From Candidatus Eiseniibacteriota bacterium (GTDB lineage Bacteria > Eisenbacteria > RBG-16-71-46 > CAIMUX01): a stretch of DNA of 43,757 nt. How positions within the stretch are numbered: position 1 is the stretch's first letter; each line of letters starts with the position of its first letter. Location: NCBI GenBank assembly GCA_029569475.1, contig JAKQSZ010000041.1, positions 1-43,757 of the forward strand, given 5' to 3'. A program made the translations under genes and the position numbers. Below the pieces are notes generated by a model. It searched no databases, was not told the DNA's origin, and saw only the letters and a list, made by a program, of their open reading frames with translations. Of the stretch, positions 24,201 through 33,000 are shown piece after piece.

Positions 24201-25272
24201 CGTTGTTGTACATCCAGCTTCCGACCAGGACATCGGAGTAGCCGTCCCCGTTGACGTCGCCCGCGGCGGCGGTCGTGAGTCCGAATGCCGCGCCCTCCAG
24301 ATCGGGCTCGGCGTGCCAGGCTGGGTCTTCGGAGAGGCCGGACGGCGAGCCGAGATACACAAAGACCCGTCCCTCGTCCGCCTCGCCACCGTCAAAGTAT
24401 GGGGCGCTCACGATGACGTCCGAGTACCCGTCCCCGTTGACGTCGCCGGCCGTCCCGCAGGACAGCCCGAACTCGCTCCCCTCCTGGCTTCCGCCCTCCA
24501 CCCAGTCGGGCGCGTCGATCAAGGGGTCGATGGTGATCGGATACGCGGCGGAGCCATCATCGACTTGGATCGAGAGCTCCCGGCCATCGAGGTCAAACCG
24601 CGAGGGGAGCGCCCGCCCGTCGGCATCGTAGACGTGCAGTTTGCCGTAATGCAGCAACTCCCGACCGTCGTCGTTGATGAAGGCGAGGACCGGTTCCTTG
24701 CCGCGCTGCACGGGTTCCAGCACTCCTCCAAAGCGGCCGCGCAGGATCAAGGGCCCTTGTCCTCGCGGCCGCTGGTGGATCGTGAAGCCCTGCTCCACGC
24801 CGTCAGGTCCATTGATGTACCACTCATCAAAGCCGGCGTGGGCGTAGACCACCTTCCGGATGTCCAAGTCCCCCTCATTGGCGACGACCGGGGCGGCCGC
24901 CCCTTCCACGGGCGAGAGCGTCCGCGCGCGGCCCCAACTCTCGGTTCGCCACGTGACCTGCGCGCCGGCATCTTCTCCTTCGCGCATCGCCACGTCGATC
25001 CCGCCGGCGCGGAATCGGGTCCTCAGGTGGTTGGCCCGATTGGGCGCCTGCAGTCCATGGGCGTCCCGCGATGGGCGGTACTCCTCCTGATGGATCCGGG
25101 CCGTGACCGCCTCCCACCACCCGGGTTGCGCTCCCACGAAACCCGGGTGCGCCCCTGTCCCCGTCGGGTGGGCCGAGGTCCCCTGGGCCGAGGCGAGCAA
25201 GCACCCGCCGAAGACAATCCCGCGCCAGATGGCTGGCAATCGCTTCACTCCTGTAGTCCAGTCGCTCCTCAC
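21214..25272 (-). CDS. Giant secreted FG-GAP repeat protein with FlgD-like C-terminus
   Basis: A 1352-residue exported protein. The GTG at 25272 is chosen because AGGAGG lies 4 bases upstream and it gives a proper signal peptide (VKRLPAIWRGIVFGGCLLASAQGTSA). A beta-rich N-terminal domain (about 40-260) precedes 14 FG-GAP/integrin-alpha-like repeats (about 265-1110). Each repeat has a calcium-loop motif such as AGDVNGDGYSDVIVGAP and ends in YLGSPSGL or a variant. Fourteen units fit two seven-bladed propellers. Then come a fibronectin-III-like region (about 1140-1240) and a C-terminal FlgD-like domain (ISYRVPESGRARLTVHDVTG then GVYYVRLTIGKRTETRKVVL), the type used as a sorting domain in FCB-group bacteria. 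Probably calcium-binding and surface-located, perhaps adhesive (inference). A hydrolytic activity is not visible. Confidence 0.9.
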   Translation of the reverse strand: MRSDWTTGVKRLPAIWRGIVFGGCLLASAQGTSAHPTGTGAHPGFVGAQPGWWEAVTARIHQEEYRPSRDAHGLQAPNRANHLRTRFRAGGIDVAMREGEDAGAQVTWRTESWGRARTLSPVEGAAAPVVANEGDLDIRKVVYAHAGFDEWYINGPDGVEQGFTIHQRPRGQGPLILRGRFGGVLEPVQRGKEPVLAFINDDGRELLHYGKLHVYDADGRALPSRFDLDGRELSIQVDDGSAAYPITIDPLIDAPDWVEGGSQEGSEFGLSCGTAGDVNGDGYSDVIVSAPYFDGGEADEGRVFVYLGSPSGLSEDPAWHAEPDLEGAAFGLTTAAAGDVNGDGYSDVLVGSWMYNNGQQAEGCAFLYLGSPSGPEATPAWSIEGNREVAAIGMSLATAGDVNADGYSDVVIGAIRFGGAPESGFALVYHGSAQGLGALPAWVKSVNVLGSGVFGWSVGTAGDVNGDGFGDLIVSSGAGGNPDGAVYVYHGSPDGLFTSHAWSRFSDQDTASFGYSVMTAGDVNGDGYADVIIGAPLYDSGEEDEGRVYLYQGSADGLLAAPSWFQDGGQIDGQFGRTVAPAGDVNGDGFADIMAGTMRHDGAGVDQGRAVLYLGSASGLAASPEWQTEGSHAQAYLGCSLGTAGDVNGDGFSDLIVGEFGYSVDSSYAGRALVFHGAPHGLSASAYWRGESNQVNARYGNAVAAADVNGDGYSDVFVAASEYDEGQAEEGAVYGYHGSPLGLPFSPRWLTQSNQAAALLGWKKGLASAGDVNGDGYDDLITGAPLFDNGHDNEGKVWVYHGSSVGVPFFPSWTAEPDAEARAFGICVAAAGDVNGDGFGDVIVGSDPSVLNGDAIGRVDLYHGSPSGLGVSPAWSVADDQPGSGFGAAVASAGDVNGDGYSDVIVGAPSHDQGQADEGRAFLYLGGPAGLSTEAAWTVAGDQAMARLGSAVAGAGDVNGDGYSDVIVAAELYDGGETDEGRAWIYAGSPAGLLTEPIWMTESNQPHAGRHIAVATGGDVNADGYSDALVGFSEYDNGQSDEGVARLFLGSAAGPSLEPSWQIDPNQSGAYLGISVASAGDVNADGFGDVIIGADGYTSGQGDEGAAVVYLGNGRGGLERIAQQARSDDSARIAALGRSDSESAFRIRTYARTAAGRGLVRLEYEIKTPGLPFDGDDLITGSLIDTGTPHGGSSAVQLSELVQGLLPGTLYHWRARLVSDSPFFPRSPWFTLPENAGHEGDVRAGGSISSNPNQDNLTSAAGERLLEPLASPFEGALRISYRVPESGRARLTVHDVTGRMVALLHDEFHHAGVWSSIWDTGSAAARGTAAGVYYVRLTIGKRTETRKVVLAG
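21940..24480 (-). repeat. Fourteen 186-bp FG-GAP coding repeats
   Basis: The GDVNGDG core recurs near 24432, 24246, 24060, 23875, 23695, 23509, 23323, 23140, 22948, 22765, 22576, 22393, 22206 and 22020: a period of about 186 bp with small variation. The DNA core reads GACGTCAACGG with few changes, and flanks are diverged in sequence. Confidence 0.9.
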
Positions 25273-25319
25273 AGCTCCTCCTGCGATTCCTCGCTCGGAT
25301 TGGCGCGGAATCGATAATG

Positions 25320-25345
25320 CCGGGACGGACTGTGGTCGGTCCCGG
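25320..25345. promoter_or_regulatory. Dyad upstream of the FG-GAP gene
   Basis: CCGGGAC (25320-25326) and GTCCCGG (25339-25345) form an inverted repeat about 50 bases before the GTG start, in the gap between the serC terminator and this gene. It could be an operator or leader stem. No clear -35/-10 pair. Confidence 0.3.
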
Positions 25346-25449
25346 CCTGGTTCATCCGGTGTCATTCCCCGGGGGAGCAACACGGCAGGAGGGGGAAAAC
25401 GCACAGATGGTGGAGCCAATCGTGTTGCGACTCGCCCAACACGATTCCT

Positions 25450-25494
25450 TCCACACAAGAGAAGCGCGCCTGGGCATGAACCCAGACGCGCCTT
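25450..25494 (-). terminator. Terminator at the end of the nifJ-serC operon
   Basis: On the minus strand an 11-bp stem (25481-25491 with 25464-25474, one G-U pair, six-base loop) is followed by a T-rich tract (CTTCTCTTGTG). It is 30 bases past the serC stop and separates the operon from the FG-GAP gene. Confidence 0.7.
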
Positions 25495-25522
25495 GTCAGA
25501 ACCAGACGGGCAGAGAGCCGGA

Positions 25523-26608
25523 TCAGCCGTTCGCCTTCACGAACTCCTTCATGAAGTCGCTGACCTGCTCACAGGCCTCCAGCGGACACGAGTTGTAGGT
25601 CGATATGCGGATCCCGCCCACCGAGCGGTGGCCCTTGAGGCCGAGGAAGCGGCGCTTCTTTCCCTCCGCCACGAACTTCTCCTCCAACTCCTCCTTGGGG
25701 AGCCGGAAGACGATGTTCATGTAGGAGCGGGCGTCGCGGTCCACCGGCGAGCGGAAGAAGTCGGGGTGCGCGTCGATCTGGCTGTAGATCAGGCCGCCCT
25801 TCTTGCGGTTGTACGCTTCCATGGCCTTCAGGCCGCCCATCTCCTTGACCACGGAGAGGACGTTGCGAACCATGTAGATGGCGAAGCAGGGCGGGGTGTT
25901 GTAGAGGGAGTTGTCCTTGGCGTGGGTCTGGTACTTGAAGATCGTGGGGATCCCGTCCTTGCACTGGTCCAGGAGATCCTGGCGGATGATGACCGCGACC
26001 ACGCCGGCCGGGCCGATGTTCTTCTGGGCGCCGGCGTAGATCAGCCCGAACGGCTTGGGATCGAAGGGCGCCCAGAGGAAGTCGCTGGACATGTCGCAGA
26101 TGATCGGGACGCCCTTGGTGTCCGGGAAGCCGTGGTATTGGGTCCCTTCGATCGTGTTGTTGCTGGTGAGGTGGACGTAGCGAGCACCGGTGGTCAGTTT
26201 GAGGTCGGCCGTCTTCGGGATCTGGGTGGCGTTGCCCTTGTCCCCGCCCCAGGCCACGTTGACGGTGCCGAAGAGCTTCGCCTCGGCGATCGCTTTCTTG
26301 GCCCAGGTCCCGGTGTTCACGTAGTCGGCGGTCTGGCCCGTGGAGAGGAGGTTCATCGGAACCTGCGCGAACTGCATGCTCGCGCCCCCCTGGAGGAAGA
26401 GGACGTGATACTCGGGCGGCAGGCCGATCAGTTCCTTGACCAGCGAGATGGCCTCGTTGTGGACCGCCTCGTACTCCTTGGAGCGGTGGCTGGTCTCCAT
26501 GACCGAGGTGCCCGTGTTGTCCCAATCGAGCAGCTCCCGCTGTGCCCGTTCGATCGCCGTCACCGGCAGCACGGCCGGTCCGGCGAAGAAGTTGTACGCG
26601 CGCGCCAT
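25523..26608 (-). CDS. serC: Phosphoserine aminotransferase
   Basis: A 361-residue PLP enzyme interconverting 3-phosphohydroxypyruvate plus glutamate and O-phosphoserine plus 2-oxoglutarate. Family signatures are RAYNFFAGPAVLP at the N-terminus, SHRSKEY, FLQGGASMQFAQVPMNLL, the PLP-lysine motif YAGAQKNIGPAG (Lys near 197) and GHRSVGGIRISTYN near the C-terminus. Length is typical. ATG 26608 has GGGAGGGAAC upstream. It is the last gene of the operon, 14 bases after serA, and is followed by a terminator. The upstream serA and DUF1015/SerK-like genes make a phosphoserine module. Confidence 0.96.
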   Translation of the reverse strand: MARAYNFFAGPAVLPVTAIERAQRELLDWDNTGTSVMETSHRSKEYEAVHNEAISLVKELIGLPPEYHVLFLQGGASMQFAQVPMNLLSTGQTADYVNTGTWAKKAIAEAKLFGTVNVAWGGDKGNATQIPKTADLKLTTGARYVHLTSNNTIEGTQYHGFPDTKGVPIICDMSSDFLWAPFDPKPFGLIYAGAQKNIGPAGVVAVIIRQDLLDQCKDGIPTIFKYQTHAKDNSLYNTPPCFAIYMVRNVLSVVKEMGGLKAMEAYNRKKGGLIYSQIDAHPDFFRSPVDRDARSYMNIVFRLPKEELEEKFVAEGKKRRFLGLKGHRSVGGIRISTYNSCPLEACEQVSDFMKEFVKANG

Positions 26609-26622
26609 GAGTTCCCTCCCGG

Positions 26623-27498
26623 TTACTTGCCCAGTTCGCGCTCGAGGATGTCGACGATCTGATCGCCGATCCTGAGCAGGTTTTCCTTGGACGAAGCCCC
26701 GATGTGGGGGCACATGTAGACGTTCTTGGCCTTCAGGAGCGGCGAGGTCGCCGGGGGCGGATCGCTCTCCCACACGTCGGTACCGTAGGCGCCCACCTTG
26801 CCGCACTCCAGGGCCGCTGCCAGATCGGCCTCGACCACGCACTTGCCCCGGCCGGTGTTCACGATGACCACGCCGTTCTTCATGCGGTCGATCATGCCGG
26901 CATTCAGCATGCCGCAGGTCGCGTCATTGAAGGGGGTGTTGAAGGAGATGTAGTCGGAGCGGGCGCAGAGTTCGTTCAACGAGACCATCTCCGCGACGGT
27001 GTGGTGCTTGACCTCGGGGTCGGACGCGATCACGGTCATCCCGAAGGCCTTGGCCCGCAGGGCCACCTCGGTGCCGATCCGGCCAATGCCGATGATGCCG
27101 AGGGTCTTGCGGAAGAGCTCGGTCCTCTTGAGTTCGCTCTTCAGCCACTTCCCTTCCTTCATCGACGTGTGCCCCTCGATGATCTTGCTGGGGATGGCGA
27201 GGAGGAGGGCAAAGGCCAGCTCGGCCACGGCCACGCTGCTAGCCTCGGGAGTGTTGAAGACCTTGATGCCGCGTTCCTGGGCCACCTTCTTGTCGACGTT
27301 GTCCAGCCCCACGCCGCCCCGGATGATGATCTTGAGCTTGGGCGCGCCGGCGATGTAGTCAGCCGTCGCCTTGGTCTTGCTGCGGATGAGCACGACGTCA
27401 CAGTCGGGCAGCTGGGTCTTGTCATCGGTCACCGTGCCGAACTTCGCAAGCCGGCCAGGGAGCGACGGATCGAAGGAGTCCGAAAGCAGGATCTTCAT
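26623..27498 (-). CDS. serA: D-3-phosphoglycerate dehydrogenase, short form
   Basis: A 291-residue D-2-hydroxyacid dehydrogenase oxidising 3-phosphoglycerate to 3-phosphohydroxypyruvate with NAD+ (or the reverse). GIGRIGTEVALRAKAFGM (about 136-153) is the Rossmann dinucleotide site. IRGGVGLDNVD and NTGRGKCVVEADLAAAL contain substrate and catalytic residues, and CPHIGASS near 262 carries the catalytic His. It ends right after the dehydrogenase core: no ACT or ASB domain, so no serine feedback domain is present. ATG 27498 has AAGGAGG. It is 14 bases before serC, which supports SerA over other hydroxyacid dehydrogenases. The 146-base gap upstream contains a CCTCA pentamer repeat. Confidence 0.9.
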   Translation of the reverse strand: MKILLSDSFDPSLPGRLAKFGTVTDDKTQLPDCDVVLIRSKTKATADYIAGAPKLKIIIRGGVGLDNVDKKVAQERGIKVFNTPEASSVAVAELAFALLLAIPSKIIEGHTSMKEGKWLKSELKRTELFRKTLGIIGIGRIGTEVALRAKAFGMTVIASDPEVKHHTVAEMVSLNELCARSDYISFNTPFNDATCGMLNAGMIDRMKNGVVIVNTGRGKCVVEADLAAALECGKVGAYGTDVWESDPPPATSPLLKAKNVYMCPHIGASSKENLLRIGDQIVDILERELGK

Positions 27499-27531
27499 GG
27501 TTCCTCCTTGCCCCCGGGGACTCCGGGAGCG

Positions 27532-27551
27532 CCTCACCTCACCTCACCTCA
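27532..27551. repeat. CCTCA pentamer repeat, four copies
   Basis: Four perfect CCTCA units (TGAGG on the coding minus strand), 34-53 bases before the serA ATG. Read on the mRNA they give repeated GAGG, a Shine-Dalgarno-like sequence, upstream of the real ribosome site. Confidence 0.8.
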
Positions 27552-27644
27552 CCTGCCCCGGGTAACCCCCCGAGGCGCTACACGCCATCGGCCGTCCGCC
27601 GGCCGTGATACCCCGAGCTGACCGTCCGGGATCCCCCGAGCGAA

Positions 27645-28886
27645 TCAGTCGGCCAGGGGGCGAACGAACAGCCCGGAGCGCAGCTTCGGCTCGAACCAGG
27701 TCGACTTGGGAGGCATGACCTGGCCGGCGTCGGCCACGCGGATGAGCTGCTCGATGCTGACGGGGTAGAGGGCGAAGGCCACGGCGGCCTTTCCGTTCTC
27801 GACCCGCTTCTCCAGTTCGGCGGTGCCCCGGATTCCGCCGACGAAGTCGATCCGCTTGTCGCGGCGAGGGTCCTCGATCCCGAGAATGGGCGACAGCAGG
27901 TTGTTCTGCAGGATGGCGGCATCCAGGGAGTTGACCGGATCGTCTTCCGGGACGGTTCCCGGCCGCGGCACCATCCGCAGCCACTTGCCGCCGATGTACA
28001 TTCCGTAGCTGCGCCCTCGGTTCGGTTCGCCGTGCGTCGCGGGATGGAGTTCGAACTTCTGCTGCACACGCGCCAGGAAGTCCTCCACGCCCATCTCCGC
28101 CAGATCCTTCACCAACCGGTTGTAACCCATGATCATCATCTGGTCGTGGGGGAAGATGACGGACAGGAAGAAGTCGTGCGCGGCCCCGGCCGGAGCTGAG
28201 GGATCGGCCTGCCGGCGGGCGCGGCTGACCCGCGTGGCGGCGGCGCTGCGGTGGTGGCCGTCGGCGACATAGAGGATCGGAACCTCGGCGAAGAGCCCCT
28301 CCAGGGTCGCGACCTCCTTCGGATCGTCCACCACCCAGAGGGTGTGCCCAATGCCGTCGGCGCTGATGAAGTCATAGGCCGGTTCGCGCTTCTGGATCCG
28401 GCTAATCAGGGCGTCGATCCCCGGGCGCGCGTAGTAGGTGAGGAAGACAGGCTCGTCGTTGGCGTTGAGCACGTCGATGTGCCGCGTGCGATCGTCTTCC
28501 TTGTCCGGCCGGGTGAACTCGTGCTTCTTGATCCGGTCGTCCTCGTACTCCGCAACGCTGGCGCCGGCCACCAGCCCGGTCTGGACGTGATCGCCCATCT
28601 TCTGCCGGTAGATGTAGAAGCAGGGGGAAGCGTCGCGAACCAGGACACCCTCGCTGATCAGACGGGCGAGGTTCTCCCGGCCACGTTCATAAACATCCGG
28701 CGCGTAGGGATCGTGGTCAGGCGGAAAGTCGATCTCGGGCTTGTTGACGTGCAGGAATGAGAGCTCGTTGCCCCGCGCCATCTCCCGCGCCTCCTCGGTG
28801 TTGAGGACATCGTAGGGCGGGCAGGCGACCCGTTCCGCAAAGGCGCGCGGCGGGCGGTAGGCACGGAAGGGACGGACGTTGGCCAT
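27645..28886 (-). CDS. DUF1015 / SerK-like protein (possible free-serine kinase)
   Basis: A 413-residue DUF1015-family protein. It begins with VRPFRAYRPPRAFAERVACPPYDVL, the family's opening motif, then HVNKPE, and has IRKREPAYD-like and VADGHHRSAAA (about 207-217), the highly conserved GHHR centre. Length and motifs fit bacterial DUF1015. An archaeal relative (SerK of Thermococcus) and the ParB/SbnI fold group phosphorylate free serine to O-phosphoserine, and bacterial DUF1015 genes are often found next to serA/serC. A serine kinase role here is therefore plausible but unproven. ATG 28886 has AGGAG 11 bases upstream. It lies 42 bases after the DHOD-like gene and 146 bases before serA. Confidence 0.88.
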   Translation of the reverse strand: MANVRPFRAYRPPRAFAERVACPPYDVLNTEEAREMARGNELSFLHVNKPEIDFPPDHDPYAPDVYERGRENLARLISEGVLVRDASPCFYIYRQKMGDHVQTGLVAGASVAEYEDDRIKKHEFTRPDKEDDRTRHIDVLNANDEPVFLTYYARPGIDALISRIQKREPAYDFISADGIGHTLWVVDDPKEVATLEGLFAEVPILYVADGHHRSAAATRVSRARRQADPSAPAGAAHDFFLSVIFPHDQMMIMGYNRLVKDLAEMGVEDFLARVQQKFELHPATHGEPNRGRSYGMYIGGKWLRMVPRPGTVPEDDPVNSLDAAILQNNLLSPILGIEDPRRDKRIDFVGGIRGTAELEKRVENGKAAVAFALYPVSIEQLIRVADAGQVMPPKSTWFEPKLRSGLFVRPLAD

Positions 28887-28928
28887 GGGACCATGACTCC
28901 TTGCGTTGATTCGCGATGCTGCCCAGCC

Positions 28929-29918
28929 CTAGCGATGGCTGGCGAGCATCTTCATGTAGTTGGCGCGTTCGAAGGCCGCCGGGTTGGGGCAGTTGCGCTG
29001 GCTCATCGAGCCCCGCATCTGCGCCAGCGACTCGTAGTCCCGCTCTTCCATCCAACGCCGCATCCCCGTCTCGATTCCTCGCATCGCCTGCGGCCCGTTG
29101 AGCAGCAGGGTGGAGCAGAGGTGGACGACGTCGGCCCCGGCCATGATCAGCTTGATGGCGTCCTCGGGACGATGCACCCCGCTGGTCGCCGCCAGGGAAG
29201 CGCGGACGCGGCCGTGCAGGACGGCGATCCAGCGCATGACCATCCGGCTCTCCCAGGAGCTGCTCAGCACCAGGTTCGGCACGACCTCCAGTTCTTCCAG
29301 GTCGATGTCCGGCTGGTAGAAGCGGTTGAAGAGCGCGAGGCCGTCGACGCCGACCTCGTCCAGCCGCTTGGCCATCCACGCAATCGAGCTGAAATGCGGG
29401 GACAGCTTGATCGCCACCGGGATCTTTACCTGCTCCTTGACCGCGCGCGCGATCTCGAGATACCGCTGTTCCACCGCCGCCCCGCTCTCCTCCGGGTCGG
29501 TGGCGAGGAAGTAGATGTTGCATTCCAGGGCGTCGGCCCCGGCCTGCTCGATCTTGGCGGCGTAGGAGGTCCAGCCGCCGGTGGTCAGGCCATTGAGGCT
29601 GGCGATGACCGGGATCCCGAGCTCCTTCTTGCAGCGGCTGATGTGCGTGAGGTACTCCTCGGGTCCCAACTTGTAGTGTCCGAGTTCGGGGAAGTAGCTG
29701 AGCGACTCCGCGAAGCTCTCGTTGCCCTTCTCCAGGTGATGGACCAGCTCCAGCTCCTCGTGCCGGATCTGCTCCTCGAAGATCGAGTGCAGGACGACGG
29801 CGGCGGCGCCGTTGTCCTCCATGTGCTTGAGGTTTTCCACCTTCTCGGAGTACGGACCGGAGGACGGGACGAAGGGGCTCTTCAGCGTGAGACCCATGTA
29901 ATTCGTGGTGAAATCCAT
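28929..29918 (-). CDS. Dihydroorotate-dehydrogenase-like FMN protein linked to nifJ
   Basis: A 329-residue TIM-barrel protein of the PyrD-like class. It begins DFTTNYMGLTLKSPFVPSSGP, has VIASLNGLTTGGWTSYA, AIKLSPHF (FMN-contacting Lys) and GLALFNRFYQPDIDL with an Asn as in PyrD. It ends in the phosphate-binding region GVHRPEDAIKLIMAGADVVHLCS. This version is regularly found beside pyruvate:ferredoxin oxidoreductase in anaerobes. A pyrimidine role is not implied, since no other pyr genes are near. A flavin-linked electron transfer or reductase role alongside PFOR is a guess. ATG 29918 has GGAAAGAG upstream. It lies 121 bases after nifJ, with a hairpin in the gap. Confidence 0.88.
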   Translation of the reverse strand: MDFTTNYMGLTLKSPFVPSSGPYSEKVENLKHMEDNGAAAVVLHSIFEEQIRHEELELVHHLEKGNESFAESLSYFPELGHYKLGPEEYLTHISRCKKELGIPVIASLNGLTTGGWTSYAAKIEQAGADALECNIYFLATDPEESGAAVEQRYLEIARAVKEQVKIPVAIKLSPHFSSIAWMAKRLDEVGVDGLALFNRFYQPDIDLEELEVVPNLVLSSSWESRMVMRWIAVLHGRVRASLAATSGVHRPEDAIKLIMAGADVVHLCSTLLLNGPQAMRGIETGMRRWMEERDYESLAQMRGSMSQRNCPNPAAFERANYMKMLASHR

Positions 29919-29988
29919 CTCTCTTCCTTTCCTGCCCGAAAGGTCGCCGATTGCATCCCGGCCAGCGTGACCAGCCTGCTGCCGGTGG

Positions 29989-30014
29989 GGGCGCCGTCCG
30001 CGTGGGCGGCGCCC
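29989..30014. other. Hairpin between nifJ and the DHOD-like gene
   Basis: An 11-bp stem with one G-U or mismatch (29989-29999 with 30004-30014, loop GCGT) inside the operon. No T-run follows on the minus strand, so it may tune relative expression or stabilise the nifJ 3' end rather than terminate fully. Confidence 0.45.
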
Positions 30015-30039
30015 GGCCCAGGCCGCCATCGCGGCCGGA

Positions 30040-33000
30040 CTACTCCTTCGATTCCCCTTCCTTGCGTCCGTTTCCGTTGCCGTCCGCCGGTTTGAGAGCG
30101 GCCAGCTGCTCCAGGTACTTCCAGCGAGTCGTCACGTCGTGTTGCGCTTCCACCATGAGACGGGCCGCGTCCTCCGGCTTGCTCTTGGTCAGCATCTTGT
30201 ATCGCGTCTCCGTGTAGGCGTAGTCCTTCAGCCGGATCTTGGGCTCCTTGGAATCGAGCTTCAGCGGATTCTCGCCCGCCGCCGCCCGGCGAGGATCGTA
30301 CCGGAAGAGAGGCCAGTGACCGCTTTCCACCGCCATCTTCTGGTTCTGCAGGCCCGTGCCCATGTTGATGCCGTGGGCGATGCAGTGGGAGTAGGCGATG
30401 ATGATCGACGGCCCCGGATAGGAGTCCGCCTCGAGGAAGGCCTGCAGCGTCTGGATGTCGCGACCTCCCAAAGCCACCTTGGCGACGTAGACGGAGCCGT
30501 AGGCCATCGCCAGCATCGCGAGGTCCTTCTTCGCCACCGGCTTGCCGCCCGAGGCGAACTTGGCCACCGCCGCGCGCGGGGTCGACTTGGAAGCCTGGCC
30601 GCCGGTGTTGCTGTACACCTCGGTGTCCAGCACCAGCAGGTTGACGTCGCGCCCGGAGGCCAGGACGTGATCCAGGCCGCCGTAACCGATGTCATAGGCC
30701 CAGCCGTCGCCGCCCACGATCCAGACGGTCTTGCGAACCAGGTAGTCGGCGATGCTCTCCAGGTCTCGAGCCTCGCGGCTGTCGATGCCGGCCAACGAAC
30801 GCCGCAGCTCGGCAATCCGCTCCCGTTGGGCCAGGATTCCCGCTTCGTTCGTCTGATCGGCGTCGATCAGGCTCTGGACGAACCCGTCCCCGATCCGGCC
30901 GGCCAGGCGCCGGAGCAGCGCCTTCGCGTGGTCGTTGAGGGTGTCGAGGGTCAGACGGAAACCAAAGCCGAACTCGGCGTTGTCCTCGAAGAGGGAGTTC
31001 GACCAGGCGGGCCCCCGCCCGTCGCGGTTCTGCGACCAGGGCGTGGTCGGCAGGTTGCCTCCGTAGATCGAGGAGCAGCCGGTGGCGTTGGCCACGATGG
31101 CGCGGTCGCCGAAGAGCTGGCTGAGGAGTTTCAGGTAGGGGGTCTCGCCGCACCCGGCGCAGGCGCCCGAGTACTCGAAGAGCGGGACCAGGAGCTGCGA
31201 TCCCTTGATCGAGTCGACCTTGACCTTGGAGCGATCCATGTCCGGGATGTCGAGGAAGAACTTGTAGTTCTCCCGCTCCTGCATCCGCAGCGGCGGCTGG
31301 TCCTCCATGTTGATCGCCTTGCGCTTGACCTCCGCCTTGTTGCGGGCGGGGCAGGCGTCGACGCAGAGCGCGCAGCCGGTGCAGTCCTCCGGCGCGACCT
31401 GATAGGTCACGACCGTGTTGGGATACTCCGGGCCCTTGTACTTCGTCGACTTGAAGGTGGCCGGCGCCTTGTCCAGGAGCGAAGGCTCGTAGATCTTCAC
31501 CCGGATGGCGGCGTGCGGGCAGACCATGGCGCACTTGGCGCACTGGATGCACACGTCGGCATCCCACACCGGGATCTCCAGCGCGATGTTGCGCTTCTCC
31601 CACTGGGTCGTGCCGGTGGGGAAGGTCCCGTCGGCCGGCATCCGGCTGACCGGCAGGGAGTCGCCCACCCCGGCGTAGATCGGCGCCGTCACCTCGCGGA
31701 TGAACTGGGGCGCCGTGTCGGGCACGACGGGCGGACGGGTGATGGTGCTGGTGGCCTTCTGCGGTACCTTGACCTCGAAGAGGTTGGCCAGGGTCTTGTC
31801 GATGGCCTCGTAGTTCTTGCGCACGATCTCTTCGCCCTTGCCGCCGTAGGTCTTCTTGACCGCGTGCTTGATGGCCGTGATGGCCTCCTCGCGCGGCAGG
31901 ACCCCCGAGATGGCGAAGAAGCAGGTCTGCATGATGGTGTTGATGCGCACCCCCATGCCGGTCTCGCGCGCCACGCTGTAGGCGTCGATGGTGTACATCT
32001 TCATCCGGCGGGCAATGAGCTGCTCCTGCACCTCGCGGGGCAGGTGGTTCCAGACATCGTCCGGACCGTAGGCGCTGTTGACCAGGAACACCGCCCCGGG
32101 GATGGCGTTCTTGAGCATGTCGTAGCGCTCCAGGAACACCCACTGGTGGCAGGCGATGAAGCTGGCCTGGTTGATCAGGTACGTCGAGTGGATCGGCCGG
32201 GGTCCGAAGCGGAGGTGGCTGACCGTGATGGCGCCGGCCTTCTTGGAGTCGTACACGAAGTAGCCCTGCGCGAAGTTCGGGGTGTCCTCGCCGATGATCT
32301 TGATCGAGTTCTTGTTCGCGCCCACGGTGCCGTCCGAGCCGAGGCCGTAGAAGAGCGCGCGGACCACGTCCGCCGGCTCGGTCGAGTACTCCGGATCATA
32401 GGCGAGGCTGGTGTTCGTGACGTCGTCGACGATGCCGATGGTGAAATGGTTCTTCGGGCGCTCCTTGCCGAGCTCGTCGAAGATGCCCTTGACCATGGCC
32501 GGGTTGAATTCCTTGGAGGAGAGACCGTAACGGCCGCCCACCACGACCGGATCGTGCTGCAGCGGGGAGGTCCCGGCCGCCTTGGCCTCGGCCAGCGCCG
32601 TGATGACGTCGACGTAGAGCGGCTCTCCCGCGGCGCCGGGCTCCTTGGTCCGGTCCAGCACGGCGATCCGGCGGACGGTCGGCGGAAGGGCCCGCACGAA
32701 GGCCTCCACCGAGAAGGGGCGATAGAGGCGGACCTTGAGGACGCCGACCTTCTCGCCCTGGGCGTTGAGGTGCTCCACCAGTTCGTGCGCGGCTTCGGCG
32801 CCCGAGCCCATGAGGACGATGACCTTCTCCGCGTCGCGGGCGCCGACGTAGTCGAAGAGGTGATAGGCCCGGCCGCTCAGGGCGGCGAACCGGTCCATCG
32901 CCTCCTGCACGATCTGCGGGCAGGCGTCATAGAAGGGGTTGATCCGCTCCCGCGCCTGGAAGAAGACGTCGGGGTTCTGGGCCGACCCGCGCAGGACCGG

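Noticed and set aside
21703..25317. Several long plus-strand open frames over the FG-GAP gene
   Set aside because: Their regular repeats simply mirror the FG-GAP coding repeats on the other strand.
28929..29918. Assignment as true dihydroorotate dehydrogenase (pyrD)
   Set aside because: The nifJ-linked version forms its own group and no other pyrimidine genes are near, so the symbol was withheld.
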